From Planobispora rosea (GTDB lineage: Bacteria; Actinomycetota; Actinomycetes; Streptosporangiales; Streptosporangiaceae), in NCBI RefSeq assembly GCF_014648175.1, contig NZ_BMQP01000001.1:186001-250000 (forward strand): DNA of 64,000 bases, in the 5' to 3' direction. Below, piece after piece: positions 49,386 to 59,042 of this stretch; within the stretch, counting starts at the first letter, position 1, and every line of letters begins with the position of its first letter. The notes under the pieces are model-generated. The model did no database searches and was not told the origin of the DNA. It saw only the letters and a program-made list of their open reading frames with translations. Made by a program: the position numbers and the translations under genes.

Positions 49386-50732
49386 ATGACCGCCAAGCCC
49401 TACCTGACCGGCCACTACACCCCCGCCGTCGACGAGATCACCGCGACCGGGCTGACCGTCGAGGGCCACCTGCCGCCCGAGCTGAACGGCCGGCTGATCC
49501 GCAACAGCCACAACCCCAAGCCGGGCGTCACCCCGACGCACTGGTTCAAGGGCAGCGGCATGGTCCACGGGATCAGGCTGCGGGACGGCCGGGCCGAGTG
49601 GTACCGCAACCGGTGGGTCCGCACCCCTGCCCTGGACGGCGCCCCCTACATGACCGAGCACGGCCCGGACATGACCGCCAGCCCCGCCGGCACCCACGTC
49701 ATCGAGCACGCCGGACGCCTGCTGGCCCTGTGCGAGGCGAACTTCCCGTTCGAGCTGGACGCCGAACTGGAGACCGTCGGCGCCTACGACTTCGACGGCA
49801 AGCTGCGCAGCGCGATGACCGCCCACCCCAAGACCGACCCTGCCACCGGCGAGCTGCACTTCTTCGGCTCCTCACCGTTCCCGCCCTACCTGATTTACTA
49901 CATCGCCGACGCCAAGGGCCAGATCGTGCACAGCGCCGAGATTCCCGACGCCACCGCCTCCCTCAAGCACGACTTCGCGATCACCCGCCACCACGTGGTC
50001 TTCGTCGAAGGCTCGGTCACCTTCGACCCGACCGAGCACTCCGGCATCCCCTACGGCTGGAGCGACGCCCAGCCCTCCCGCATCGGCGTCATGCCCCGCA
50101 CCGCCGACGGCGCCGCCAAGATCCGCTGGTTCGCCATCGAGCCCGGCAACATGCTGCACGCCGCCAACGCCTACGAGGACACCCAGGGCCGCATCGTCCT
50201 GGAAGGCCCCACGGTCGACCGGGAGGGCTTCCAGCTGTCGTGGAATTGGTGGGTCGGCGCGCCGGGCCGCGGCACCGAGCCCAACACCCGCTCCTACACC
50301 CGCCGCTGGGTCGTCGACCTCGCCCAGGGCAGCGTCGACGAGCAGACCATCGACGACCTCGCCGTGGAGTTCCCCACCCTCAACGAGGACTACCTCGGCA
50401 CCGACAACCGCTACACCTACGCCATCTCCTTCCCCGACCAGGACGGCTTCGGCGGCTACGGCGTCGTCAAGTACGACCGCGCCACCGGCGCCCGCCGCCT
50501 CCACCAGGCCGGCGACGCCCGCCTGCCCAGCGAGGCCGTCTTCGTCCCCGCCGAAGGCGCCACCAGCGAGGACGACGGCTACCTGCTCACCGTCGTCTCC
50601 GACCTCAAGCAGGACGCCTCCCAGCTCCTGGTCCTGGACGCCACCGGCCTCGACCGGATCGCCACCGTCCACCTGCCCCGCCGTGTCACCGGCGGCATCC
50701 ACGGCTCCTGGATCCCCGACACCGACCAGTAG
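49386..50732 (+). CDS. Carotenoid/stilbene cleavage oxygenase
   Basis: A 448-residue seven-bladed beta-propeller iron oxygenase of the carotenoid oxygenase (RPE65) family. The four iron-ligand histidines are H147 (HPKTDP), H195 (KHDFAI), H258 (NMLHAAN) and H439 (GGIHGSW), all present. Such enzymes cleave carotenoids, apocarotenoids or lignostilbenes with O2. The substrate cannot be told from sequence, and no carotenoid biosynthetic genes are in the window. The ATG at 49386 follows GAAGAGGAA. It lies between the pump and two membrane proteins in the same operon. Confidence 0.92.
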   Translation: MTAKPYLTGHYTPAVDEITATGLTVEGHLPPELNGRLIRNSHNPKPGVTPTHWFKGSGMVHGIRLRDGRAEWYRNRWVRTPALDGAPYMTEHGPDMTASPAGTHVIEHAGRLLALCEANFPFELDAELETVGAYDFDGKLRSAMTAHPKTDPATGELHFFGSSPFPPYLIYYIADAKGQIVHSAEIPDATASLKHDFAITRHHVVFVEGSVTFDPTEHSGIPYGWSDAQPSRIGVMPRTADGAAKIRWFAIEPGNMLHAANAYEDTQGRIVLEGPTVDREGFQLSWNWWVGAPGRGTEPNTRSYTRRWVVDLAQGSVDEQTIDDLAVEFPTLNEDYLGTDNRYTYAISFPDQDGFGGYGVVKYDRATGARRLHQAGDARLPSEAVFVPAEGATSEDDGYLLTVVSDLKQDASQLLVLDATGLDRIATVHLPRRVTGGIHGSWIPDTDQ

Positions 50733-50791
50733 CCGAGTCTTCGGGGCGGCCCTCACCGGGCCGCCCCCCATCGCGAGAAAGGAACGTCCCG

Positions 50792-51349
50792 ATGTCCCTC
50801 GACGGAATCCTCCTGGCCGCGCACGTCGCCGCCGCCCTCACCATCCTCGCCAGCCTCATCACCGACTGGATCGGCGTGGCGACCCTGCGGGCAGCCACCA
50901 CCACCGGCCACGCCCGCGAAGGCATCAAGGCCCTGAAAGCCTCGGCCGCCTTCGGCGTCTGGGGCAGGCTCGGCTCCCTGGCCGCAGGGCTCGCGCTCGC
51001 CTTCACCGCCTGGTCGTGGGAAGGCTGGATCATCGCCGGGCTTCTCGGCTGGGTCGTGCTCGTGCTGCTCGGCGAACCGCTGACCGGCAAGGACCTGCGC
51101 GCCATGGTCGAGGACGCCCGCCAAGCCGGGCCCGAACTGCCCGGCCCCCTGGCGGCCCGCATCCACGATGCGCGCCTGTGGACCTCCGTCCTCACCCGGA
51201 CCGGCGTTATCGGCGGGATCTTGTACTGCATGTTCGGCAAGCCGAACCTCCTCACCGGACTGGCCGCGCTCGCCTGCGGTTACCTGGCCGGCCTCGCCGC
51301 CGCCAAGCTCACCTCCCGCCGCGTCCCCAGCCCGGCCGGAGCCCGCTGA
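50792..51349 (+). CDS. Small integral membrane protein, about five helices
   Basis: A 185-residue hydrophobic protein with about five predicted transmembrane helices (starting LDGILLAAHVAAALTIL, ending LTGLAALACGYLAGLAAA) and a cytosolic loop near 95-125. No family was recognised with confidence; DUF2269-like proteins have comparable layouts. It starts after AAAGGAA and its stop overlaps the next membrane gene (TGATG). The coupling suggests that the two proteins form a complex with the oxygenase or multicopper oxidase. Confidence 0.72.
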   Translation: MSLDGILLAAHVAAALTILASLITDWIGVATLRAATTTGHAREGIKALKASAAFGVWGRLGSLAAGLALAFTAWSWEGWIIAGLLGWVVLVLLGEPLTGKDLRAMVEDARQAGPELPGPLAARIHDARLWTSVLTRTGVIGGILYCMFGKPNLLTGLAALACGYLAGLAAAKLTSRRVPSPAGAR

Positions 51350-51720
51350 TGCTCATCGCCCTGCGCGTCACCGCGATCGTCCACGTCCTGGCCTTCGCCC
51401 TCCAGCCGATCCTCGCCGGCATGTTCCTGTCCGGCCGCGACGAGGCCATCGGCAGCCACGGTGACACCGCCGCCGTCGTCTCCACCCTCGCGCTCGTGCT
51501 GGCCGTCATGGCCGCCATCGCCCGCCGCAAGCGCCTCGTCGGGCCGCGCGTCCTGCCGCTCACGGCCGCGGTCTTCGTCCTGGAGATCGTCCAGCTCACC
51601 GCCGGCATGGACCACCGCATGTGGCTGCACATCCCGCTGGGCGTCGGCCTGTTCGCCGTCGTCATCGCCTCCCTGCCGCTCCTGTTCGCCGCCCCGCCCG
51701 CCCAGGAGAACCCCGCATGA
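51349..51720 (+). CDS. Small integral membrane protein, about four helices
   Basis: A 123-residue membrane protein with four predicted transmembrane helices (LRVTAIVHVLAFALQPILAGMFL, VVSTLALVLAVMAAIA, LPLTAAVFVLEIVQL, IPLGVGLFAVVIASL). Its start overlaps the stop of the preceding membrane gene, and its own stop overlaps the ATG of the multicopper oxidase gene. A membrane redox or anchoring partner is plausible; the family is unknown. Confidence 0.72.
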   Translation: MLIALRVTAIVHVLAFALQPILAGMFLSGRDEAIGSHGDTAAVVSTLALVLAVMAAIARRKRLVGPRVLPLTAAVFVLEIVQLTAGMDHRMWLHIPLGVGLFAVVIASLPLLFAAPPAQENPA

Positions 51721-53276
51721 CCGGCCCCACCCGCCGCGATCTATTCAAGATCGCCGGCCTCGCCCTGGCCCCCGCCGCCCTCACCGCCTGCGCGGGCGAC
51801 GGCGGGACGGTCGGACCCGGCACCCTCACCAGCGCCGCCCGACTCCCTGAGCCCTACACCCTGCCCCTGCCGATCCCCGTTCCCGCCAGGCCACTTCGCT
51901 CCGGACCCGACGGCGATCACTACGACATGACCATCAAGGAGTCCACTGCCGAGATCCTTCCTGGCTACTCCACCCGGATCTGGGGCTACGACGGGACCTT
52001 CCCCGGCACCTACCTGGAAGCCCGCTCCGGCACCCCGTTGATCGTCCGCCAGACCAACCTGCTCCCGGTCCCCGTCGCCACCCACCTGCACGGCGGCATC
52101 GCCCCGCCCTCACAGGACGGCTTCCCCACCGACCTGCTCTACCCCCGAGGCCTCGCCCACCTGGCCACCGGCCACGCGGGGCACGGCGCGCACGGCGGCC
52201 ACGCCGTGATGCACGATCCGCACGCCCAGGTCAGCATCCATCACCGCACCTATGCCTTCCCCATGCGGCAACGCGCCGCCACCCTCTGGTACCACGACCA
52301 CCGCATGGACTTCACCGGCGCCCAGGTCTGGAAGGGCCTGGCCGGCCTGTGCGTCGTCCGCGACGACGAAGACGACGCGCTCCCGCTGCCGCGCGGCGAC
52401 CGCGACATCCCCCTGCTCATGTGCGACCGGGCCTTCGACGCCGACGGCCAGCTCGCCTACCCCGCCATCGACCCGACCCTGCTCGGAGCCCCCGGCATGG
52501 CCGAATCCATCATGGGCGGCGCCCAAGGCGACGTCATCCTCGTCAACGGAGCCCCCTGGCCGTACCTGGAAGTCGACGCCGCCCGCTACCGGCTCCGACT
52601 GGTCAACGGCTCCAATGCCCGCCGCTACGAACTGCGGCTCGACGGGCCGGCCGACAGCGAGTTCACCCAGATCGGCGGGGACGGAGGCCTCCTGCCAGCG
52701 CCCGTCCGTCACGCCACCCTCCGCATCTCACCGGCCGAACGCTTCGACGTCGTCGTCGACTTCTCCCGCTACCCCGCCGGCTCCACCGCCACCCTCGTCA
52801 ACCTCGCCAGCACCGGCGGCGCCGGCCAGGTCATGCGCTTCCACATCACCCGCCGAGCCACCGACGACTCGGCGATCCCCGACCGGCTCTCCGACATCCC
52901 CGAGCTCACCCCCGGCGGCGCCCACCGGCAACTCGTCTTCTCCCGCAACGGCTCCCAATGGCAGATCAACGGAAAACCGTTCAACCCCGCCGTCCCCCAC
53001 CTGCGCCCGGCCTTCGGCACCACTGAACACTGGACCGTCCTCAGCGTCGAACGCCACCCCTTTCACCTGCACGGCGCGTTCTTCCAGGTCCTCGGCCGCG
53101 ATTCCGCTGGCCCCGGCCCCTACGACGCAGGCTGGAAGGACACCGTCGAACTGGCACCCGGCGCCGAAATCCACCTCGCCGTCCGCTTCGACGCCTACCG
53201 CGGCCGCTACCTCGCCCACTGCCACAACCTCGAACACGAGGACATGGCCATGATGGCCACCCTCCAAGTCGGCTGA
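51717..53276 (+). CDS. Tat-exported multicopper oxidase (laccase-like lipoprotein)
   Basis: A 519-residue three-cupredoxin multicopper oxidase. The N-terminus has a twin-arginine signal (TRRDLFKIAG) and a lipobox LTAC, so it is probably exported folded and tethered outside. All copper-ligand motifs are present: HLHGG, WYHDH, HPFHLHG and HCHNLEHEDMAMM, the last with the type-1 copper Met ligand. The family oxidises phenols, bilirubin or metal ions with four-electron reduction of O2. A His/Gly-rich loop (GHAGHGAHGGH) may bind extra copper. The start overlaps the membrane gene. Confidence 0.93.
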   Translation: MTGPTRRDLFKIAGLALAPAALTACAGDGGTVGPGTLTSAARLPEPYTLPLPIPVPARPLRSGPDGDHYDMTIKESTAEILPGYSTRIWGYDGTFPGTYLEARSGTPLIVRQTNLLPVPVATHLHGGIAPPSQDGFPTDLLYPRGLAHLATGHAGHGAHGGHAVMHDPHAQVSIHHRTYAFPMRQRAATLWYHDHRMDFTGAQVWKGLAGLCVVRDDEDDALPLPRGDRDIPLLMCDRAFDADGQLAYPAIDPTLLGAPGMAESIMGGAQGDVILVNGAPWPYLEVDAARYRLRLVNGSNARRYELRLDGPADSEFTQIGGDGGLLPAPVRHATLRISPAERFDVVVDFSRYPAGSTATLVNLASTGGAGQVMRFHITRRATDDSAIPDRLSDIPELTPGGAHRQLVFSRNGSQWQINGKPFNPAVPHLRPAFGTTEHWTVLSVERHPFHLHGAFFQVLGRDSAGPGPYDAGWKDTVELAPGAEIHLAVRFDAYRGRYLAHCHNLEHEDMAMMATLQVG

Positions 53277-53286
53277 CCCCACGCGG

Positions 53287-53312
53287 TCAGAGATGTCCGC
53301 GGACATCTCTGA
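53287..53312. terminator. Perfect 26-bp palindrome after the multicopper oxidase
   Basis: A perfect 13+13-bp palindrome (left half TCAGAGATGTCCG) lies 10 bases after the stop codon. It terminates the oxidative operon; alternatively it marks an IS boundary. Confidence 0.6.
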
Positions 53313-53389
53313 GTACAAAGGTGAGTACAGGTAAACGTGCAAGATCTTGACAGGAGTATTCTCGCCTTCCGCAAGTGAGAATCTGCAGG

Positions 53390-54055
53390 TCAGCAGCGGC
53401 GGCGCAGGTGGTCGCGGTAGGGATCGACCAGGGTGGGCCGATAGAGCGGGGCGCGCTGCAGACGCTGGGGTTCGGGCACGCGAGCGTAGCGTTTGACGGT
53501 ATTGAGGGCCAGGTTCAACCGGCGGGCGCATTCCAGCAGCCCGACCCCCTTGCTGAGCAGGTCGTGGACCTGCTGCCAGCGCTCACGGGTGGTTTGTGCG
53601 CGCGTGCCGTCCTTGATCGGTGGGCCGGCTTTGGCCCAGCAGGCGCTATGGGCGGCTGCTTCTTTCAGCACGGCCTGGCCGAAGTTGTGCCACAGATGCC
53701 AGCGATCGGCGACCTGGACGGCATGCGGCAGGGCTCGGCGGATCGCTTCGGCATAGGCACCCGAGCCGTCCCGGCACACGATCTGCACTCCGGGATAGGC
53801 ACGCAACCATGCCTCCAGCACCTCCGTGGTGCGGCCGGGCAGCACGTCGATGCGCTGGCGGGTGGCGGCGTTGATCAGCACGGTGGCATAGCGGTGACGG
53901 CGGCGCAGGGCAAAATCATCCACGCCCAGCACCCAGGGCACCGAGGACTGGGCCACGGGCAGGCGCAGCAGCAAGCGCACGGCGCTATGTCGGGAGGTGG
54001 GCACGGCCAGCGCGGATAAGACCCGCACGCTGGCACAAGCCCGAAAACACCGCGC
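53390..54055 (-). pseudogene. Truncated ISL3-family transposase
   Basis: This is a remnant of an ISL3-type DDE transposase on the minus strand. It keeps VLGVDDFALRRRHRYATVLI with the first catalytic Asp and VCRDGSGAYAEAI...VADRWHLWHN with the second. The N-terminal zinc-finger region is missing: an in-frame TGA lies at 54058-54056. The C-terminal third with the catalytic Glu is also lost, since the frame stops after DPYRDHLRRRC. No terminal inverted repeats were identified. It lies at the junction between the accessory region and the lhr backbone. Confidence 0.85.
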
Positions 54056-54209
54056 TCACGAGTTCGTTGACACCATGCATGACCTACCGTGACGCGCAAG
54101 GGCGTTCCGTTACCACCGAATCTGCGACAGAGCCGTTCACCACTGGACAGACCCCCACTCGGGAAGAGCTCGTTCGTGCCGCTTGACGAACCATGGGAGC
54201 ATCCGGATG

Positions 54210-57200
54210 TCAGGGCCGCAGGCGCAGGCCCCTGGGGGTCGGGTGGAACCCGGCGGCCTCCAGGGCGGCGGCGAGGGGGGAGTCGCCGACGGCGGTGCCG
54301 TCGGCCCGCTCCACGGTCAGCTTCCCGAGCGCGCCGTCGCGCACGGCCAGCGCCAGCGCGTCCACGGCGGGCTGGAGGCGGTCGTCGTCGGTGAAGGACA
54401 GCAACGTCTTGCCGCCGCGTTCGACGTACAGGATCAGGTGGCCGTCCACCAGCACCACCAGCGCACCCGCCTTCCGGCCCGGCTTGTGGGACACGTCCCC
54501 GGGGTGGGCCGGCCAGGGCAGCGCGGCGCCGTAGGGGTTGGCGGGATCGGTCGCCGCCAGCACCACGGCCCGCCGCCCGGCCGCCGCGCCTTCGGAACCG
54601 CTCCGCCATCCGCCCGCGCCCGCCGGACCGCCCGGCTCACCCGGCCGTCCCGGTCCGATCCGGCCGGAGGCGCCCTCCCACGCCTCGCCTGACCCCGGAG
54701 GGACCTGCCAGGGCAGGGAGGCCGGAGGCGAGGCGGTCGCGCGCATCCGGTCGACGGCGCCCGGCAGGGCGAACTGGGCGCCGCCCAGGCCCTCGACGAA
54801 GTAGCCGCGGCGGCACCGGCCGCTCTCCTCGAACACGCGCAGCACCTGGTAGACGGCGGAGAACCCGCCCGGCATCCGCTCGGCCGTGACCGCGCCCCGG
54901 GTCACCACGCCGTGCCGCTCCAGCAGCACCTCCGCCTGGGCGTGGGCGCGCTGGGTGGCGTCGCCGGACGGCGCGGGCAGCAGCCACCAGCGCCCGCCCA
55001 CGGTGGGCGGGCCGCTCCGGCTCGGCAGCACCGCCCGGCGCCTGCGGGTGGAGGCGGGCCGGTGCGCGGGCCGTCCGGTGCCGAGCGTCGCGCGCAGCGG
55101 GGCCAGCGTGTCACCGGTGATCCGCCCCGCCCAGACCAGATCCCAGACCGCCGCCACGAGCGTCGTGTCGTCGGGGGTTCCGGAGGCGGTGGAGACCGCG
55201 CCGACGCGGGCGCCCAGCTCGCGGAAGAACAGGGCGCCCCCGCCGCCGAGGACCTCCAGGACCGCCTCGTGCACCGGAGTCATGGTGATCTCCAGTGGGT
55301 CGGGCATCAGCAGGGGGGCGGTGTCGGCGAAGTACAGCGCGACCCAGCCGTCCCCGCCGGGCAGCGACCCCTGCCCGGCCCAGACGACCTCGCCGGAGGA
55401 GGTCAGCTCGTCCAGTACGGACGGGTCGTAGCCGGGCACCCGGGAGGGCAGGATCAGCGTCTCCAGCGCCGAGGCGGGCACCGGCGCGCCCTGCAGCCGC
55501 TCGACGGCGTCCACCAGCGCGTCGATCGGCGGCCTGCGCCGCCCCGGGGCACCGGTGATGCCGTGCCAGGCCGGGGAGAAAGCGGCCAGCGTCTCGGCGG
55601 GGACCGGTTCCACCTCCTTGCGGAGCCGGGCCAGGGATCTGCGGCGCAACATCCGCAGCACCCCGGCGTCGCACCACTCCTCGCCCCGGCCGCCGGGACG
55701 GAACTCGCCGCTCACCACCCGGCCGGAGGCGGCCAGGCGGCGCAGTGCGTCGGTGACGACGGCCGGGCCGAGGCCGAACCGGGCGGCGGCCGTACTCGCC
55801 GGGAAGGGCGTGCGCGTGCGGGCGTGCCGGGCGAGGAGGTCGCCGAGCGGATCGTCCACCGGCTCCAGGAACGCGTGCGGCACCCCCACCGGGAGCGGCA
55901 CGCCGAGCGCGTCGCGCAGCCGGGCGGCGTCCTCGATCGCGGCCCACTGCTCCTGCCCGGCGATCCGCACCCTGATCGCGCGCCGGGCGGTCTCCAGCCC
56001 GGCCAGCCACGCCGGGTCGCCCTCGCGCAGGCTCACGTCGTCGGCGAGCAGCGGGCCGTGGGACCTGAGCAGGTCGGCCAGGTCCTCGGCGTCGCGCAGC
56101 GGCCGGTCCAGCCGGGCCAGCTCGCGCTCGGTGTCGGCGATCACGTCGGGGTCGAGCAGCTCGCGCAGGTCGGCCTGGCCGAGCAGCTCGGCCAGCAGGC
56201 TCGTGTCGAGGGCCAGCGCCTGGGCGCGGCGCTCGGCCAGCGGGGCGTCCCCCTCGTACATGAACGCGCCGATGTAGGTGAACAGCAGGGACGCGGCGAA
56301 CGGCGACGCCTGCGACGTCTCCACCTCCACCAGCCGCACCCGCCGGGCCGCGATGTCCCGCATGAGCCCGACCAGGCCCGGCACGTCGAACACGTCCTGC
56401 AGGCACTCGCGCATCGTCTCCAGCACGACCGGGAACGAGCCGTAGCGGGAGGCCACGCCCAGCAGGTGCGAGGCCCGCTGCCGCTGCTGCCAGAGGGGGG
56501 TCCGCCGGCCGGGACTGCGGCGCGGCAGCAGCAGGGACCGGCCCGCGCACTCGCGGAACCGGGCCGCGAACAGCGCCGAGCCGCCCAGCTCCTCGGTGAC
56601 GATCCGCTCGATCTCGTCGGCGTCGAAGACCGCGACGTCCGAGGGCGGGTCCGACAGCGTGTCGGGGATGCGCAGCACGATCCCGTCGTCGGAGTGCAGG
56701 GCCTGCACGTCGACGCCGTAGCGCTCGCGCAGCCGCCGCCCGATCGCCAGCGCCCACGGGGCGTGCACGCGGGCGCCGTACGGCGAGTGCACGACGACCC
56801 GCCAGTCGCCCAGCTCGTCGTGGAAGCGCTCGACCAGGAGCGTGCGGTCGTCCGGGACGTATCCGGTGGCCTCGCGCTGCTCGGACAGGTAGGACAGCAG
56901 ATTGGCCGTCGCGAACTCGTCCAGGCCGGCGGCCCTGACCCGGGCCCGCGCGGCCTCGGGGCCGGACTCGGACAGCTCGCGGAGGAAGGCGCCGATCGCC
57001 CGGCCCAGCTCGGCGGGACGGCCCGCCGTGTCGCCGTGCCAGAAGGGCAGCTTGCCCGGCTTGCCCGGGGCGGGGGAGACCAGCACCCGGTCGGCCGTGA
57101 TGTCCTCGATCCGCCAGGAGGTCGCGCCGAGCACGAAGACGTCCCCGGCCCGGGACTCGTAGACCATCTCCTCGTCCAGCTCGCCCACCCGGGAGGCCTT

Positions 57201-59042
57201 CTCCCCGACCAGGAAGACGCCGAACAGCCCCCGGTCGGGGATGGTGCCGCCGCTGGTCACGGCCAGCCGCTGGGCACCCGGCCGGCCCTGGAGCGTCCCG
57301 GTGACCCGGTCCCAGACGACACGCGGGCGCAGCTCGGCGAACTCCTCGCTGGGATAGCGCCCGGCGAGCATGTCGAGCGTCGCCTCCAGCGCGCTCCGGG
57401 GCAGCGTGCGGTACGGCGCGGCGCGGCGGACCACGGTCTCCAGCTCGTCGACCGTCCACTCGTCGAGCGCGGTCATCGCGACGATCTGCTGGGCGAGCAC
57501 GTCGAGCGGGTTGCGCGGGTAACGCAGCTCCTCGATCTCGCCCCGTCTCATCCGCTCGGCCACCACGGCCGTCTGGACCAGGTCGCCGCGGTACTTGGGG
57601 AAGATCACGCCACGGGAGACCGCGCCCACCTGGTGCCCGGCCCGGCCGATCCGCTGCAGGCCGCTGGCCACGCTCGGCGGCGCCTCCACGCACGCCACCA
57701 GGTCGACCGCGCCCATGTCGATGCCCAGCTCCAGGCTGGAGGTGGCCACCACGGCGGGCAGCCGCCCCGACTTGAGCGCCTCCTCGATCTGGGCGCGCTC
57801 CTCCTTGGACACCGAGCCGTGGTGCGCCCGCACGATCTCCGGGACCGCCCCCGCGCTCGCACCGGCCTGGGCCATCATCGCGGCCGGGGTGGCGGTCGAG
57901 GCGGGCGGCCGGGGAGGTCCTCCGGGAGACCCCCCGGGAAACCCCCGGGGAAACCCCTCGGCCCAGTGGACCGGCCCGCCCCCGGACTCGCCGGACTCGC
58001 GGAGTCCGGGACCGCCGTCCGCCGGGGGGAGGAGCCAGGGATCGTCGCCCGCCGGGCCGGCGTCGCCCCGGCCCCCGAGCTCCGCGGCGCGCCGCTCCCA
58101 GGCCAGCTCGTTGAGGCGGGTGCACAGCCGTTCGGCCAGCCGCCGGGAATTGGCGAACACGATCGTCGAGGAGTGCCCGCCGATCAGGTCGAAGAGCCGC
58201 TCCTCGACGTGCGGCCAGATGGACCGCCGCGTCTGCTGCCCGGTCAGCCACGCGTCGTCGTCCTGGCTGGGGCGGGGGGCGGTGTCGAGCTCGGTCATGT
58301 CCTCGATCGGGACGACCACCTCGATCTCGATCTCCTTCTCCGAGGGCGGCTGCACCACGACCGCCGGACGCGGCCCGCCGAGGAACTCGGCCACCTCGCT
58401 CACCGGCCGGACGGTGGCCGACAGGCCGACGCGCTGGGCGGGGCGGGGGAGCAGGGCGTCGAGCCGCTCCAGGCTGAGCGCCAGGTGCGCGCCGCGCTTG
58501 GTGGCGGCCACCGCGTGCACCTCGTCGACGATGACCGTCTCCACGCCGCGCAGCGCCTCGCGGGCCTGGCTGGTCAGGATCAGGAACAGCGACTCCGGGG
58601 TGGTGATGAGGATGTCGGAGGGCCGGGTGGCGAACCTGCGCCGCTCCTCGGCGGAGGTGTCGCCGGACCGGATGGCCACCGAGATCTCCGGCACCGGCAG
58701 CCCCAGCCGCCGGGCGGTCTGCCGCAGCCCGGTCAGCGGCGCCCGCAGGTTGCGCTCGACGTCCACCGCCAGGGCCTTGAGCGGCGAGACGTAGAGGACC
58801 CGGCACCGCCTGGGCCGTTCGGCGTCCGCCGCCGCCTCGATCTGCTCGGCGGCCAGCCGGTCGAGCGACCACAGGAACGCGGCCAGGGTCTTACCGGACC
58901 CGGTGGGCGCGACCACCAGCGTGTTCTCGCCCCGGGAGATCGAGGCCCACGCCCCCTCCTGGGCCGCGGTGGGCGAGGCGAAGGCTCCGGTGAACCACTC
59001 CCTGGTCACCGGTGTGAAGTGGGCGAGCGCTGATCCGGTCAT
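54210..59042 (-). CDS. lhr: ATP-dependent DNA helicase Lhr (large helicase-related)
   Basis: A 1610-residue superfamily 2 helicase. Motifs include the Walker A APTGSGKT (45-52), DEVH (173-176), the SAT motif LSATVRP, and IGRAGHQVG as motif VI. A Lhr-specific winged helix and the long C-terminal domain of full-length actinobacterial Lhr follow. Two low-complexity insertions (about residues 345-400 and near 1470-1500) are Gly/Pro-rich. It is a 3'-5' DNA translocase for repair, induced by damage in mycobacteria. Actinobacterial gene order places it after nei and before recA. Confidence 0.95.
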   Translation of the reverse strand: MTGSALAHFTPVTREWFTGAFASPTAAQEGAWASISRGENTLVVAPTGSGKTLAAFLWSLDRLAAEQIEAAADAERPRRCRVLYVSPLKALAVDVERNLRAPLTGLRQTARRLGLPVPEISVAIRSGDTSAEERRRFATRPSDILITTPESLFLILTSQAREALRGVETVIVDEVHAVAATKRGAHLALSLERLDALLPRPAQRVGLSATVRPVSEVAEFLGGPRPAVVVQPPSEKEIEIEVVVPIEDMTELDTAPRPSQDDDAWLTGQQTRRSIWPHVEERLFDLIGGHSSTIVFANSRRLAERLCTRLNELAWERRAAELGGRGDAGPAGDDPWLLPPADGGPGLRESGESGGGPVHWAEGFPRGFPGGSPGGPPRPPASTATPAAMMAQAGASAGAVPEIVRAHHGSVSKEERAQIEEALKSGRLPAVVATSSLELGIDMGAVDLVACVEAPPSVASGLQRIGRAGHQVGAVSRGVIFPKYRGDLVQTAVVAERMRRGEIEELRYPRNPLDVLAQQIVAMTALDEWTVDELETVVRRAAPYRTLPRSALEATLDMLAGRYPSEEFAELRPRVVWDRVTGTLQGRPGAQRLAVTSGGTIPDRGLFGVFLVGEKASRVGELDEEMVYESRAGDVFVLGATSWRIEDITADRVLVSPAPGKPGKLPFWHGDTAGRPAELGRAIGAFLRELSESGPEAARARVRAAGLDEFATANLLSYLSEQREATGYVPDDRTLLVERFHDELGDWRVVVHSPYGARVHAPWALAIGRRLRERYGVDVQALHSDDGIVLRIPDTLSDPPSDVAVFDADEIERIVTEELGGSALFAARFRECAGRSLLLPRRSPGRRTPLWQQRQRASHLLGVASRYGSFPVVLETMRECLQDVFDVPGLVGLMRDIAARRVRLVEVETSQASPFAASLLFTYIGAFMYEGDAPLAERRAQALALDTSLLAELLGQADLRELLDPDVIADTERELARLDRPLRDAEDLADLLRSHGPLLADDVSLREGDPAWLAGLETARRAIRVRIAGQEQWAAIEDAARLRDALGVPLPVGVPHAFLEPVDDPLGDLLARHARTRTPFPASTAAARFGLGPAVVTDALRRLAASGRVVSGEFRPGGRGEEWCDAGVLRMLRRRSLARLRKEVEPVPAETLAAFSPAWHGITGAPGRRRPPIDALVDAVERLQGAPVPASALETLILPSRVPGYDPSVLDELTSSGEVVWAGQGSLPGGDGWVALYFADTAPLLMPDPLEITMTPVHEAVLEVLGGGGALFFRELGARVGAVSTASGTPDDTTLVAAVWDLVWAGRITGDTLAPLRATLGTGRPAHRPASTRRRRAVLPSRSGPPTVGGRWWLLPAPSGDATQRAHAQAEVLLERHGVVTRGAVTAERMPGGFSAVYQVLRVFEESGRCRRGYFVEGLGGAQFALPGAVDRMRATASPPASLPWQVPPGSGEAWEGASGRIGPGRPGEPGGPAGAGGWRSGSEGAAAGRRAVVLAATDPANPYGAALPWPAHPGDVSHKPGRKAGALVVLVDGHLILYVERGGKTLLSFTDDDRLQPAVDALALAVRDGALGKLTVERADGTAVGDSPLAAALEAAGFHPTPRGLRLRP

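Noticed and set aside
54056..54209. A complete transposase N-terminus upstream of the ISL3 remnant
   Set aside because: An in-frame stop lies directly before the conserved part, and the sequence to lhr shows no zinc-finger motif in any frame I could follow.
54912..59033. A 1373-residue open frame on the plus strand opposite lhr
   Set aside because: It is the antisense shadow of a real helicase gene with all motifs. The composition (Gly/Arg/His-rich, no domains) is typical of opposite-strand frames in high-GC DNA.
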